A DNA stretch of 64,000 nucleotides from Nocardioides glacieisoli (lineage in GTDB: Bacteria > Actinomycetota > Actinomycetes > Propionibacteriales > Nocardioidaceae): NCBI RefSeq assembly GCF_004137245.1, contig NZ_SDWS01000003.1:62001-126000 (forward strand), in the 5' to 3' direction. The notes under the pieces were generated by a model. That model was not told the origin of the DNA. It ran no database searches and was given only the letters and a program-made list of their open reading frames with translations. Each line of letters starts with the position of its first letter. The first letter of the stretch is position 1. The translations under genes were made by a program, and so were the position numbers. Shown here piece by piece: positions 53,291 through 63,241 of this stretch.

Positions 53291-54798
53291 GGGGTCGTGC
53301 AGTCCACGTCGACCTCCACGGGGTCGACGGTGTTGAGGTGGTAGATCCGGTAGCGGTCGCAGGCGGTGACCACGAACTCGTACTTGCGGATCAGCGAGCT
53401 CTCGATCGGGCGCGTGCCAAGCTCGCTCCACGTGTTGATGTAGCTCGCCTCGACGAACCACGTCGGCGGGTTGCTGCCGGTGAGCGTTGAGCGGAGGTCG
53501 TCGAGGCCGGGGTCGAGCGTGCGCATCGGCAGCGACCAGAGATGGGGGTACGGCGACGAGGCGTGCGTCGCCCACTGGATGTCCGCACGACCGCCGTAGA
53601 CGAGGACCCGGTCGCCGGGTCGCGCGATCGAGTCGAGCGCCTGGCCGGTCCGCACCTCGACCGGCACCCGGCCGCCGACCCAGGCGCCGGTCCAGCCGAC
53701 CAGCGCGACGACGCTCGACGCCACGCAGAAGGCGACGGCGGCCGGGTTGACCTTGTCCCGGGTCCCACGGACGCGGTCGTTGGACAGGAGCAGGGCGAGC
53801 GCCAGCGCGATCGCCGGGATCGGCACGAAGAGGTAGGGCATCCAGTAGCTGCCACTGACCGCGACACCCGCGAGGTCGACGCCCAGCATGACGAGCACCG
53901 CCACGGTCGCCACACCGTCGAGCCGCAGCAGACCGGGCAGCTGGGCGAGGAAGCACACCACCAGCAGCAGCATCCCGATGCCGATGAAGACCAGCAGCAG
54001 CACCCAGACCCGGCCGGTCGCGCCCTCGGAGCTCTGCGTGGCGATGGTGCGGCTGGCGTCGGAGCGGAAGGACACCGTGACGTACCAGAGCGTCTCGAGG
54101 CGTACGCCGACCGCGAGGGCCCAGCCGACCACGACGACCACCGGCACCGCGGCACCCGCGACGGCAGCCAGCGCGCACCGCAGGGTGTCCCGCACCGGCA
54201 GCTGCCGGGCGACGACGGAGCCGACGAGCAGCACGCCGCCGAACACCAGCCCGCCCACGATGCTCTGCTTGAGGCCAACGGCGAGCATCGCGAGGAACCC
54301 CGCCCAGAACGCGTCGCCTGCCGAGATCCGGCGTACGGCCCGCAGGGAGAGCCAGCACGACAGCATCACGAGCGGGATGCCGAGGAGCTCGCCCTTCGCG
54401 GCCACCGGGTCGATCTGCGCGTTGCTCACGAGCGCTGCGGTCCCGACCGCGACCCAGGCCGTGGTCCGGCGTACGGCGGCCGGGTCGACGACGCCGGCGC
54501 GCCGGGCGATCTCGCGGGTGGCGGCCGCGGCGGCGAGCACGAGGAGGGCGCAACCCACCGCGCCGACGAGGCGGTGCGTGTAGGCGCCGCCGACGGAGTC
54601 GGTCGCCTGCATCAGCCAGATGATCGGCGGCGGGCGGTCGACGAAGTAGTGGCCGTAGACCGAGTCGGCCTCGGGCCGCCACGCTCGCGCGACGAGCAGG
54701 AAGCCGGCCTCGTCGGGCCGCAGCGGCCACAGGAGCCCGGGGAAGCGGGCGACGAACGCCGCCACGGCCGCCAGCCACACGACGCGCCCCGTCCCCAT
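53266..54798 (-). CDS. GT-C fold membrane glycosyltransferase (family 39-like)
   Basis: 510 residues with about ten to eleven membrane segments. The first extracytoplasmic loop has LRPDEAGFLLVARAW (acidic Asp-Glu pair as in GT-C enzymes), followed by HYFVDRPPPIIWLMQ. The C-terminal 110 residues are extracytoplasmic (GDRVLVYGGRADIQWAT). It likely transfers a lipid-linked sugar to a cell-surface acceptor, but donor and acceptor cannot be told. ATG 54798 is the start; GAGGGT lies 7 nt upstream. Divergent from guaB. Confidence 0.75.
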   Translation of the reverse strand: MGTGRVVWLAAVAAFVARFPGLLWPLRPDEAGFLLVARAWRPEADSVYGHYFVDRPPPIIWLMQATDSVGGAYTHRLVGAVGCALLVLAAAAATREIARRAGVVDPAAVRRTTAWVAVGTAALVSNAQIDPVAAKGELLGIPLVMLSCWLSLRAVRRISAGDAFWAGFLAMLAVGLKQSIVGGLVFGGVLLVGSVVARQLPVRDTLRCALAAVAGAAVPVVVVVGWALAVGVRLETLWYVTVSFRSDASRTIATQSSEGATGRVWVLLLVFIGIGMLLLVVCFLAQLPGLLRLDGVATVAVLVMLGVDLAGVAVSGSYWMPYLFVPIPAIALALALLLSNDRVRGTRDKVNPAAVAFCVASSVVALVGWTGAWVGGRVPVEVRTGQALDSIARPGDRVLVYGGRADIQWATHASSPYPHLWSLPMRTLDPGLDDLRSTLTGSNPPTWFVEASYINTWSELGTRPIESSLIRKYEFVVTACDRYRIYHLNTVDPVEVDVDCTTPYRTIWGK

Positions 54799-54834
54799 GC
54801 CTGACACCCTCTCAGAGCACCGTCGGCGCGCCCG

Positions 54835-56349
<1,515 letters not shown>

Positions 56350-56364
56350 CGCCAGCCGACCGGG

Positions 56365-58053
56365 TCAGGGCGTGAAGCCGGCCCGGGTCGGCGACGACTC
56401 GTCGACCACGGCAGAGGCGGGCCGCGTCAGCAACCTCGCCGTCGTACGCCCTCCGGAGACGACGAACGTGCCTGCGTTGCGGCGGGTCACGAGCCCCGGG
56501 GACCGGGTCGGGTCGCCGGTCGTGCCGACGCGCGCCGGCATGTGGGAGCGCTCGCCCGGCACCGCCGCACGCACGAGCACGGCGCCGTTGCTGTCGACCG
56601 CAGCGACGTGCAGGCGGTCGGCGATCATTCCCACGGCCGGGGAGGCGTAGGGCGACCAGTCGCCGGCGATCTCCTCCGGTCGGCTCCAGCGCCGACTGGT
56701 CAGCGTGCGCACGAGGAGCCGGCCGCGGGCGTCGACCTGGTGGACGTACGTCGTGCCGTCCCCGGTCGCGGTCAGTGCGGGCGTCGAGGTGACCGAGCCC
56801 GGTGCTCCGGGCAGTCGCGCGAGCCGGCCCGCCTCGAGGGACAGTGCGTACGTCGTCCCGCGGCGGCCCACCGCGACCAGCAGCGTGCGACCGGCTCCGT
56901 CGGGGCCGAGCACGGGTGCGACGTGCGTCGCCCACGAGCCCGCCCGGCCGATCCGGTCCGGCCTGCTCCAGCCGGAGTGCTGCGTCAGGCGCCGGACCTG
57001 GAGCGTCCCGGCCGACGAGGTGGTGGCGACCAGCGGCCGTCCGGTGCGCGACAGCGCGATCGCCGGGCTGGCGGTCGGGGCGGAGGCCGCCATCCGGCGC
57101 AGCACCAGCCTGCCGTTGCGCGGCGTACCGGCCAGGACGCGGCCGTCGCGCGTCGTGGCGGCGAGCCACGGCAGGCCCTGACCCGACAGCGTCAGCGCGG
57201 GTGCCGCGAAGGTCGAGAACGCGCGGCGCGGGCCGACGGCCCGCGTGGTCCCTCCCGGGCGGGACAGCCAGAGGGTGCCGGAGCCGTCGACGCGCGCGGT
57301 CCAGGACTCACCGAGCCCGTCAGCCACGGAGACGATCGGACGGTCTGACCCGAGGAGCGGCGAGGGTGCCACGTCGTCGAGGTGGAGGTAGCGGAAGTCG
57401 CCGACCGGGACGGTGCGCGTGCTGTAGCCGCCCGGTGTCACGTAGTTGTACTCCTCGACCGTCACGGTGCCCGGTCCGATGGCCGAGACCCAGGCGAGGT
57501 GCCCGACGCGGCCGTCGTCGGTCTGCGCGATCGCACCGATCGCCGGGACGGAGTCGACGCGGTAGCCCAGGCGCCGGGCGACGTCGTCCCAGTTCTCCGC
57601 ATTGCCCCAGTGCTCTCCGCCGAAGCTGTTGGAGAAGCCGTCCATCCGGTTGCGCTCCTGCAGCCGCCACGCCACGAAGCTCGTGCAGTTGCGCAGCACG
57701 AAGCCCCACGAGTCGCCGATCGAGCCGTTGATCGACCACACCCGGCTCGCGCACGTCGGGCGTGGCCCGCGCGGGTCGTAGGTGTGCCCGGTGACCGGGT
57801 CGAACACCGGCGGCGGGGGAGGAGGCGGCTCGACGACGGGCGGCGCGGTCTCGCCCGGCTTCAGCGGGGTCGGGCTCGGGGTGGGCGGCGGCGTCGGCTC
57901 GACGATCGGCTCCTGCGGGACGATCGGGCACTGGCCCTGCCAGGCCCACGGGTAGTCGTCGGAGGCCGAAGCGGCAGGCGCGACCACCCCCAGCAGCCCG
58001 CCCGCGATGCAGACGGCTGCCAGGGCGCGCGCGACCAGACCTGTGTTCCCCAC
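56365..58053 (-). CDS. Secreted CHAP-domain protein with propeller-like C-terminal region
   Basis: 562 residues. Signal peptide (about 1-30), a Pro/Thr-rich linker (44-82), then a CHAP amidase/peptidase domain with Cys123 in RNCTSFVAWRLQ, His185 in GRVGHLAWV and a polar third residue in EEYNY. CHAP enzymes cut peptidoglycan peptides or cross-bridges. Residues 225-562 hold repeated strands (ESWTARVDGSGTLWLS, GLPWLAATTRDGRVLAG, GRPLVATTSSAGTLQV) of a propeller-like domain, perhaps for cell-wall binding. The GTG start at 58053 has TACGGT (58060-58065) 6 nt upstream: leaderless. Confidence 0.82.
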   Translation of the reverse strand: MGNTGLVARALAAVCIAGGLLGVVAPAASASDDYPWAWQGQCPIVPQEPIVEPTPPPTPSPTPLKPGETAPPVVEPPPPPPPVFDPVTGHTYDPRGPRPTCASRVWSINGSIGDSWGFVLRNCTSFVAWRLQERNRMDGFSNSFGGEHWGNAENWDDVARRLGYRVDSVPAIGAIAQTDDGRVGHLAWVSAIGPGTVTVEEYNYVTPGGYSTRTVPVGDFRYLHLDDVAPSPLLGSDRPIVSVADGLGESWTARVDGSGTLWLSRPGGTTRAVGPRRAFSTFAAPALTLSGQGLPWLAATTRDGRVLAGTPRNGRLVLRRMAASAPTASPAIALSRTGRPLVATTSSAGTLQVRRLTQHSGWSRPDRIGRAGSWATHVAPVLGPDGAGRTLLVAVGRRGTTYALSLEAGRLARLPGAPGSVTSTPALTATGDGTTYVHQVDARGRLLVRTLTSRRWSRPEEIAGDWSPYASPAVGMIADRLHVAAVDSNGAVLVRAAVPGERSHMPARVGTTGDPTRSPGLVTRRNAGTFVVSGGRTTARLLTRPASAVVDESSPTRAGFTP

Positions 58054-58149
58054 CGCACGACCGTAAGGACGGTCGGGGGTGCCTGTACGCGGTTTGCCGA
58101 ACCTGTTGCCGTGGCGTGGACCACGGGGACCGGCCGATAGTCTGCACGT

Positions 58150-59259
58150 GTGACCGAGATCGAGATCGGCCGTGCCAAGCGCGGCCGCCGCGCGTACTCC
58201 TTCGACGACATCGCGATCGTGCCCTCGCGGCGCACCCGCGACCCCGAGGAGGTCAGCACGGCCTGGCAGATCGACGCCTACCGCTTCGACATCCCGGTCC
58301 TCGCGGCGCCGATGGACTCGGTGATGTCTCCGTCGACCGCCATCGCGCTCGGCCAGATGGGTGGACTCGGGGTGCTCAACCTCGAGGGCCTCTGGACGCG
58401 GTACGACGACCCGACAGGTCTGCTCGAGGAGGTCGCGGGCCTCCAGGGCTCCGAGGCGACCCGGCGGATGCAGGAGATCTACACCGAGCCGATCAAGCCC
58501 GAGCTGATCACGGCCCGGCTCAAGGAGATGCGCGCCGCGGGCGTCACCGTCGCGGGGTCGCTCTCGCCGCAGCGCACCAAGGAGCACGTGAAGGCCGTCG
58601 TCGACGCGGGCGTCGACATGTTCATCATCCGCGGCACCACGGTCAGTGCTGAGCACGTCAGCAGCCAGTCGGAGCCGCTGAACCTCAAGGAGTTCATCTA
58701 CGAGCTCGACGTCCCGGTGATCGTCGGCGGCTGCGCGACCTACCAGGCCGCGCTCCACCTGATGCGCACCGGCGCGGCCGGCGTGCTCGTCGGCTTCGGC
58801 GGGGGAGCGGCCCACACGACGCGCACGGTCCTCGGCGTGGCGGTGCCGATGGCCAGTGCGGTCGCCGACGTGTCGGCCGCGCGCCGCGACTACATGGACG
58901 AGTCGGGCGGTCGCTACGTCCACGTCATCGCCGACGGGTCGATCGGCAGCTCGGGCGACATCGCCAAGGCGATCGCCTGCGGCGCCGACGCCGTGATGAT
59001 CGGCTCGCCCCTGGCCCGGGCGACCGAGGCGCCGGGCCGCGGCTTCCACTGGGGGAGCGAGGCCACGCACGCCCAGCTGCCGCGCGGCGAGCGCGTCGGC
59101 TTCGAGCCCGTCGGGTCGCTCGAGGAGATCATGTTCGGCCCGTCCCGCGTCGCCGATGGCACGATGAACCTCGTCGGTGCGCTCCGCCGCGCGATGGCGA
59201 CGACGGGCTACACCGAGCTCAAGGAGTTCCAGCGCATCGAGGTCGTGGTCCAGGCATGA
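58150..59259 (+). CDS. GuaB3-family IMP dehydrogenase-related protein
   Basis: 369 residues. The barrel resembles IMP dehydrogenase (AYSFDDIAIVPSRRT, PVLAAPMDSVMSP, VIADGSIGSSGDIAKAIACGADAVMIGSPLARATEAPG in parts) but lacks CBS domains. At the position of the catalytic-cysteine loop it reads VGFGGGAAHTTRTVLG, with no cysteine. GuaB3 proteins are typical of actinobacteria; their reaction is debated, so I assign no enzyme name. The GTG start has TAGTCT (58138-58143) 6 nt upstream. Coupled to glpD by an ATGA overlap. Confidence 0.9.
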   Translation: MTEIEIGRAKRGRRAYSFDDIAIVPSRRTRDPEEVSTAWQIDAYRFDIPVLAAPMDSVMSPSTAIALGQMGGLGVLNLEGLWTRYDDPTGLLEEVAGLQGSEATRRMQEIYTEPIKPELITARLKEMRAAGVTVAGSLSPQRTKEHVKAVVDAGVDMFIIRGTTVSAEHVSSQSEPLNLKEFIYELDVPVIVGGCATYQAALHLMRTGAAGVLVGFGGGAAHTTRTVLGVAVPMASAVADVSAARRDYMDESGGRYVHVIADGSIGSSGDIAKAIACGADAVMIGSPLARATEAPGRGFHWGSEATHAQLPRGERVGFEPVGSLEEIMFGPSRVADGTMNLVGALRRAMATTGYTELKEFQRIEVVVQA

Positions 59260-60974
59260 GCATCGCCAAGGCCCTCGACGCCCACCAGCGAGCCGACGCG
59301 CTCGAGCAGCTCGGGGCCGGTGAGCTCGACGTGCTCGTCGTCGGCGGCGGGATCGTCGGCGTCGGCGCCGCGCTCGACGCCGTCACGCGCGGCCTCAGGG
59401 TCGGCCTGGTCGAGCAGCGCGACCTCGCCTCCGGCACGTCGTCGCGCTCGTCCAAGCTGGTCCACGGCGGCCTGCGCTACCTCGAGATGTTCGACTTCGC
59501 GCTGGTCAAGGAGGCGCTCGAGGAGCGCGGTCTCCTGCTGACGCGGCTCGCGCCCCACCTCGTACGCCCCGTGCCGTTCCTCTACCCGCTCGAGCACGCG
59601 TGGGAGCGGCCCTACGTCGGCGCCGGGATCGCGCTCTACGACGGCATGGCGATGACCGGCAAGTACGACATGGGTGTGCCCAAGCACAAGCACGTCTTCC
59701 GCAAGCAGCTCGCGCGGATGGCGCCGGACATCCGCACCGACGACATGCACGGCGCGATCCGCTACTACGACTGCCTGGTCGACGACGCGCGGCTGGTGAT
59801 GACGATCGCCCGCACCGCCGCCAACAACGGCGCCCACGTCGCGACCCGCACCAAGGTGGTCGCCTTCCTGCGCGAGGGCGACGCGGTCGTCGGCGCGCGC
59901 GTGCGCGACCTGGAGGGCGATCGCGAGATCGAGGTCCGGGCGAAGGTGGTCATCAACGCCGCCGGGGTCTGGACCGACGAGGTCCAGGACCTCATCGGCG
60001 GGAAGGCGCAGCTCGACGTCGACGCCAGCAAGGGCATCCACCTCGTCGTGCCCAAGGACCGGATCCGCTCCGAGTGCGGCTTCATCACCAAGACCGAGAA
60101 GTCCGTGCTCTTCGTGATCCCGTGGGGCCAGTTCTGGATCATCGGGACGACCGACACCGCCTGGGACCTCGACCTCGCCCACCCCGCGGCCAGCAAGGCC
60201 GACATCGACTACCTCCTCGGCCACGTCAACCGGCTGCTCAAGGACCCGCTCGACCACCGGGACGTGATCGGCGTCTGGGCAGGCCTGCGGCCGCTGCTCA
60301 AGGCGGTGGGGAAGCAGGGGGAGAGCAACGGCGGGGAGACCACCAAGCTCTCCCGCGAGCACACGGTGGCCAACCCCGTGCCGGGCCTCGTGCTGGTCGC
60401 CGGCGGCAAGCTGACGACGTACCGCGTGATGGCCCGCGACGCCGTCGACCACGCGATCCGCGAGTTCGACGCGACCCCGCGCTCCATCACCGACCGGGTG
60501 CCGCTGATGGGCGCGTGGGGCTTCGAGACCCGCACCAACCAGCGCGTCGCGCTGAGCCGCTCGTCCGGCCTCGACATCGGCATGGTCGACCACCTCCTCG
60601 GCCGCTACGGCGGGCTCGTCGACGAGCTGCTCGCCCTGATCCACCAGCGCCCCGAGCTGGCCGAGCCGCTGCCGGGCGCCGAGCACTACCTCAAGGTCGA
60701 GGTGCTCTACGCGGTCACCCACGAGGGCGCCCGCCACCTCGACGACGTGCTGGCACGGCGCACCCGCGTGTCGATCGAGACCTTCGACCGCGGGATCTCG
60801 GCCGCCCGGCCCGCCGCGGAGCTGATGGCCGAGGCGCTCGGCTGGGACGAGGCGCAGCTCGAGGACGAGGTGGACCACTACCTCCGGCGGGTCGAGGCCG
60901 AGCGGCAGAGCCAGCTCATGCCGACCGACCAGGAGGCCGACGAGGCTCGGGTCAAGGCCCCCGACATCGTCTAG
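59256..60974 (+). CDS. glpD: Aerobic glycerol-3-phosphate dehydrogenase
   Basis: 572 residues. FAD-dependent enzyme that passes electrons from glycerol-3-phosphate to quinone. FAD motif LDVLVVGGGIVGVGAALDA (about 22-40), ASGTSSRSSKLVHGGLRYLE (substrate/FAD contact, split here), VVINAAGVWTDEV, and the C-terminal GKLTTYRVMARDA are conserved. The C-terminal 120 residues form the helical cap domain. Its ATG overlaps the guaB3 stop, and its stop is nested in CTAG with the opposing membrane gene. Confidence 0.95.
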   Translation: MSIAKALDAHQRADALEQLGAGELDVLVVGGGIVGVGAALDAVTRGLRVGLVEQRDLASGTSSRSSKLVHGGLRYLEMFDFALVKEALEERGLLLTRLAPHLVRPVPFLYPLEHAWERPYVGAGIALYDGMAMTGKYDMGVPKHKHVFRKQLARMAPDIRTDDMHGAIRYYDCLVDDARLVMTIARTAANNGAHVATRTKVVAFLREGDAVVGARVRDLEGDREIEVRAKVVINAAGVWTDEVQDLIGGKAQLDVDASKGIHLVVPKDRIRSECGFITKTEKSVLFVIPWGQFWIIGTTDTAWDLDLAHPAASKADIDYLLGHVNRLLKDPLDHRDVIGVWAGLRPLLKAVGKQGESNGGETTKLSREHTVANPVPGLVLVAGGKLTTYRVMARDAVDHAIREFDATPRSITDRVPLMGAWGFETRTNQRVALSRSSGLDIGMVDHLLGRYGGLVDELLALIHQRPELAEPLPGAEHYLKVEVLYAVTHEGARHLDDVLARRTRVSIETFDRGISAARPAAELMAEALGWDEAQLEDEVDHYLRRVEAERQSQLMPTDQEADEARVKAPDIV

Positions 60975-61498
60975 AAGCGCTGGATCGGCCCCGGGCTCGA
61001 CAGCCCGAAGGTCTCGCGCAGGCCCGAGCGCCGGCCACCGGCCTCGAGCGCATCGGCGACCTTGCCGACCGGGCGGGACCACGGCCACACGTGCACGGTC
61101 ATCAGGGCGAGCGAGACCACCGCGCCACCGAGGTAGACCAGCAGGTCGCCGTCCGGCAGCACGAAGGCGGCCGCGAGCGACGCGATGGCGATGAACTCGG
61201 ACACGGCGAACCGCAAGATCATCCCGCTCTGCCAGCGGATGCGCGCCTGGGCCGTGGCGTCGTCGTCGGAGAGGTCGGTGGCGAGCGGCGGCGTGCGGTA
61301 GCCGACCGCCTCGAGGAGGCCGTGGGCCGCGAGGCCGGCCACGACCTGGGCGAGCAGCACCACGAACGACACCGACCCCTCGGGCGGAAGCACGACCGAG
61401 ATCGCGACGCCGATCACGACGAGCGCGCTCATCAGCGAGGCCGCGAGGATCCGGTTCGAGAGGGCGAAGGGAGCGCCGGTGGGCAGCGGTGACGACAT
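60971..61498 (-). CDS. Membrane protein of unknown function
   Basis: 175 residues with four hydrophobic segments (ILAASLMSALVVIGVAISVVL, FVVLLAQVVAGLAAHGLLEAV, FAVSEFIAIASLAAAFVL and LLVYLGGAVVSLALMTVHVW), joined by a cytoplasmic acidic loop (ATDLSDDDATAQARIRW). No family recognised. ATG 61498 has TAGGGT (61506-61511) 7 nt upstream on its strand: a clear leaderless start. Divergent from the aldehyde dehydrogenase gene. Confidence 0.62.
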   Translation of the reverse strand: MSSPLPTGAPFALSNRILAASLMSALVVIGVAISVVLPPEGSVSFVVLLAQVVAGLAAHGLLEAVGYRTPPLATDLSDDDATAQARIRWQSGMILRFAVSEFIAIASLAAAFVLPDGDLLVYLGGAVVSLALMTVHVWPWSRPVGKVADALEAGGRRSGLRETFGLSSPGPIQRF

Positions 61499-61546
61499 GG
61501 CGCCGACCCTAGCGACGGACGCCGTCGGACGCCGTCAAGGTGATTG

Positions 61547-61586
61547 GACAAATGTCACAGAAGTGTCAAATGCCGGGACAGAAGTG
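61547..61586. promoter_or_regulatory. Repeat-rich candidate operator upstream of the aldehyde dehydrogenase operon
   Basis: GACA-AA-TGTC (61547-61556) is a short inverted repeat. ACAGAAGTG occurs twice, at 61557-61565 and 61578-61586, 21 bp apart (two helical turns). The block lies just upstream of the TACTCT -10 element of the 61631 gene. A TetR- or GntR-type repressor could bind here; its gene is not in the window. Confidence 0.5.
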
Positions 61587-61630
61587 ACCGACCGGTAGCA
61601 ACGCCGCCGGCACCGTCCTACTCTGCAGAG

Positions 61631-63241
61631 ATGAGCGAGCAGAGCGCCAACCCCCTCATCGGCGGCCCCGCGGACCCCGAGCACGACAGCACCGCGGCCT
61701 ACGGCCTCGACCGGTCGTACGTCGCCTCCCTGACGCGGCGGATCGTGAGCACCACCGGCGAGACGCACGCCGTGTCGTCGCCGATCGGCGGAGCCCCGCT
61801 GGGTCACGTCCCCCAGTCGGGTCCGGCCGACGTGACCGAGGCGTTCGTGCGTGCGCGCCACGCCCAGGCCGGGTGGGCCGCGACGTCGATCGACGAGCGC
61901 GCCGCCGCCCTCCTGCGCCTGCACGACCTCCTGCTCGACCGGCAGGACGAGCTCATCGACCTCGTCGTGTGGGAGTCGGGCAAGGCCCGCAAGGACGCCT
62001 ACCTCGAGGTCGCCCACCTCGCGCTGACCGCGCGCTACTACGCCCGCACCGCGCACGAGCACCTCGACACCCAGCGGGTCGGCGGGATGTTCCCGGTGCT
62101 CACGCGCGCCGAGGTGCACCGCGTGCCCAAGGGCGTCGTCGGCATCATCTCGCCCTGGAACTACCCGCTCACGATGGCGCTCTGCGACGGGATCCCGGCC
62201 CTGCTCGCCGGCAACGCGGTTGTCTCCAAGCCCGACGCCCAGACCATGCTCACCGCGCTCCTGGCCGCGCAGCTGCTCGACGAGGCCGGCTTCCCGCCCG
62301 AGCTGTGGCAGGTCGTCGCAGGCCCTGGCCCCGAGGTCGGCGGCGCGATCGTCGCCGAGGCCGACTACATCTGCTTCACCGGCTCGACCGCGACCGGGCG
62401 GACCATCGCGAAGCAGTGCGCCGAGCGGCTCATCGGCTGCTCGCTCGAGCTCGGCGGCAAGAACCCGATGCTCGTCCTGCGCGACGCCGACGTGCACCGC
62501 GCGGCGGAGGGTGCCGTCCGCGGCGTCTTCTCCAACGCCGGCCAGCTGTGCGTCTCGATGGAGCGGCTCTTCGTCGCCGACCAGGTCTACGACCGGTTCG
62601 TCGACGCGTTCGTGTCGCGCACGCAGGCGATGACGCTCGGCGCCAGCCAGGACTGGAGCGTCGACATGGGCTCGCTGATCTCGCAGGCCCAGCTCGACAC
62701 CGTCGCCCGCCACGTCGAGGACGCGGTCGCCAAGGGCGCGCGGGTGCTCACCGGCGGCAAGGCACGTCCCGACCTCGGCCCGTTCGTCTTCGAGCCGACG
62801 ATCCTCGAGGGCGTCTCCGCCGACATGGAGTGCTTCGGCAAGGAGACCTTCGGCCCCGTGGTCGCGCTCTACCGCTTCCACAGCGAGGACGAGGCCGTCG
62901 AGCGCGCCAACGACGGGGCGTACGGCCTCAACGCGTCGGTCTACACGCGCGACGGCGCCCGCGGCCGGGCCGTCGCGCGTCGCATCAAGGCTGGGACGGT
63001 CAACGTCAACGAGGCCTACGGCGCCACCTTCGGCTCGCTCGGCGCGCCGATGGGCGGGATGCGCGAGTCGGGGATGGGCCGGCGCCAGGGCGCCGAGGGC
63101 ATCCACCGCTACACCGAGGCGCAGTCCGTCGCGACGCAGCGGCTGGTGCCGATCGCCCCGATGCTCGGGATGTCGGAGGAGACCAACGCCAAGGTCATGA
63201 CCGCTGCGCTCCGCCTGCTCAACAAGCTGGGGCGCGCATGA
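61631..63241 (+). CDS. Aldehyde dehydrogenase, succinate-semialdehyde dehydrogenase type
   Basis: 536 residues. NAD(P)-dependent aldehyde dehydrogenase: GIISPWNYPLTMALCDGIPALLAGNAVVSKP (in parts) for cofactor binding, FTGSTATGRTIA, catalytic Glu in LELGGKNPMLVL and nucleophile Cys in NAGQLCVSMERL. Family resemblance is to actinobacterial GabD2-type succinate-semialdehyde dehydrogenases, with an extra N-terminal segment of about 40 residues; the exact substrate is uncertain. ATG 61631 has TACTCT (61619-61624) 6 nt upstream: leaderless. Overlaps the GMC gene by ATGA. Confidence 0.88.
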   Translation: MSEQSANPLIGGPADPEHDSTAAYGLDRSYVASLTRRIVSTTGETHAVSSPIGGAPLGHVPQSGPADVTEAFVRARHAQAGWAATSIDERAAALLRLHDLLLDRQDELIDLVVWESGKARKDAYLEVAHLALTARYYARTAHEHLDTQRVGGMFPVLTRAEVHRVPKGVVGIISPWNYPLTMALCDGIPALLAGNAVVSKPDAQTMLTALLAAQLLDEAGFPPELWQVVAGPGPEVGGAIVAEADYICFTGSTATGRTIAKQCAERLIGCSLELGGKNPMLVLRDADVHRAAEGAVRGVFSNAGQLCVSMERLFVADQVYDRFVDAFVSRTQAMTLGASQDWSVDMGSLISQAQLDTVARHVEDAVAKGARVLTGGKARPDLGPFVFEPTILEGVSADMECFGKETFGPVVALYRFHSEDEAVERANDGAYGLNASVYTRDGARGRAVARRIKAGTVNVNEAYGATFGSLGAPMGGMRESGMGRRQGAEGIHRYTEAQSVATQRLVPIAPMLGMSEETNAKVMTAALRLLNKLGRA

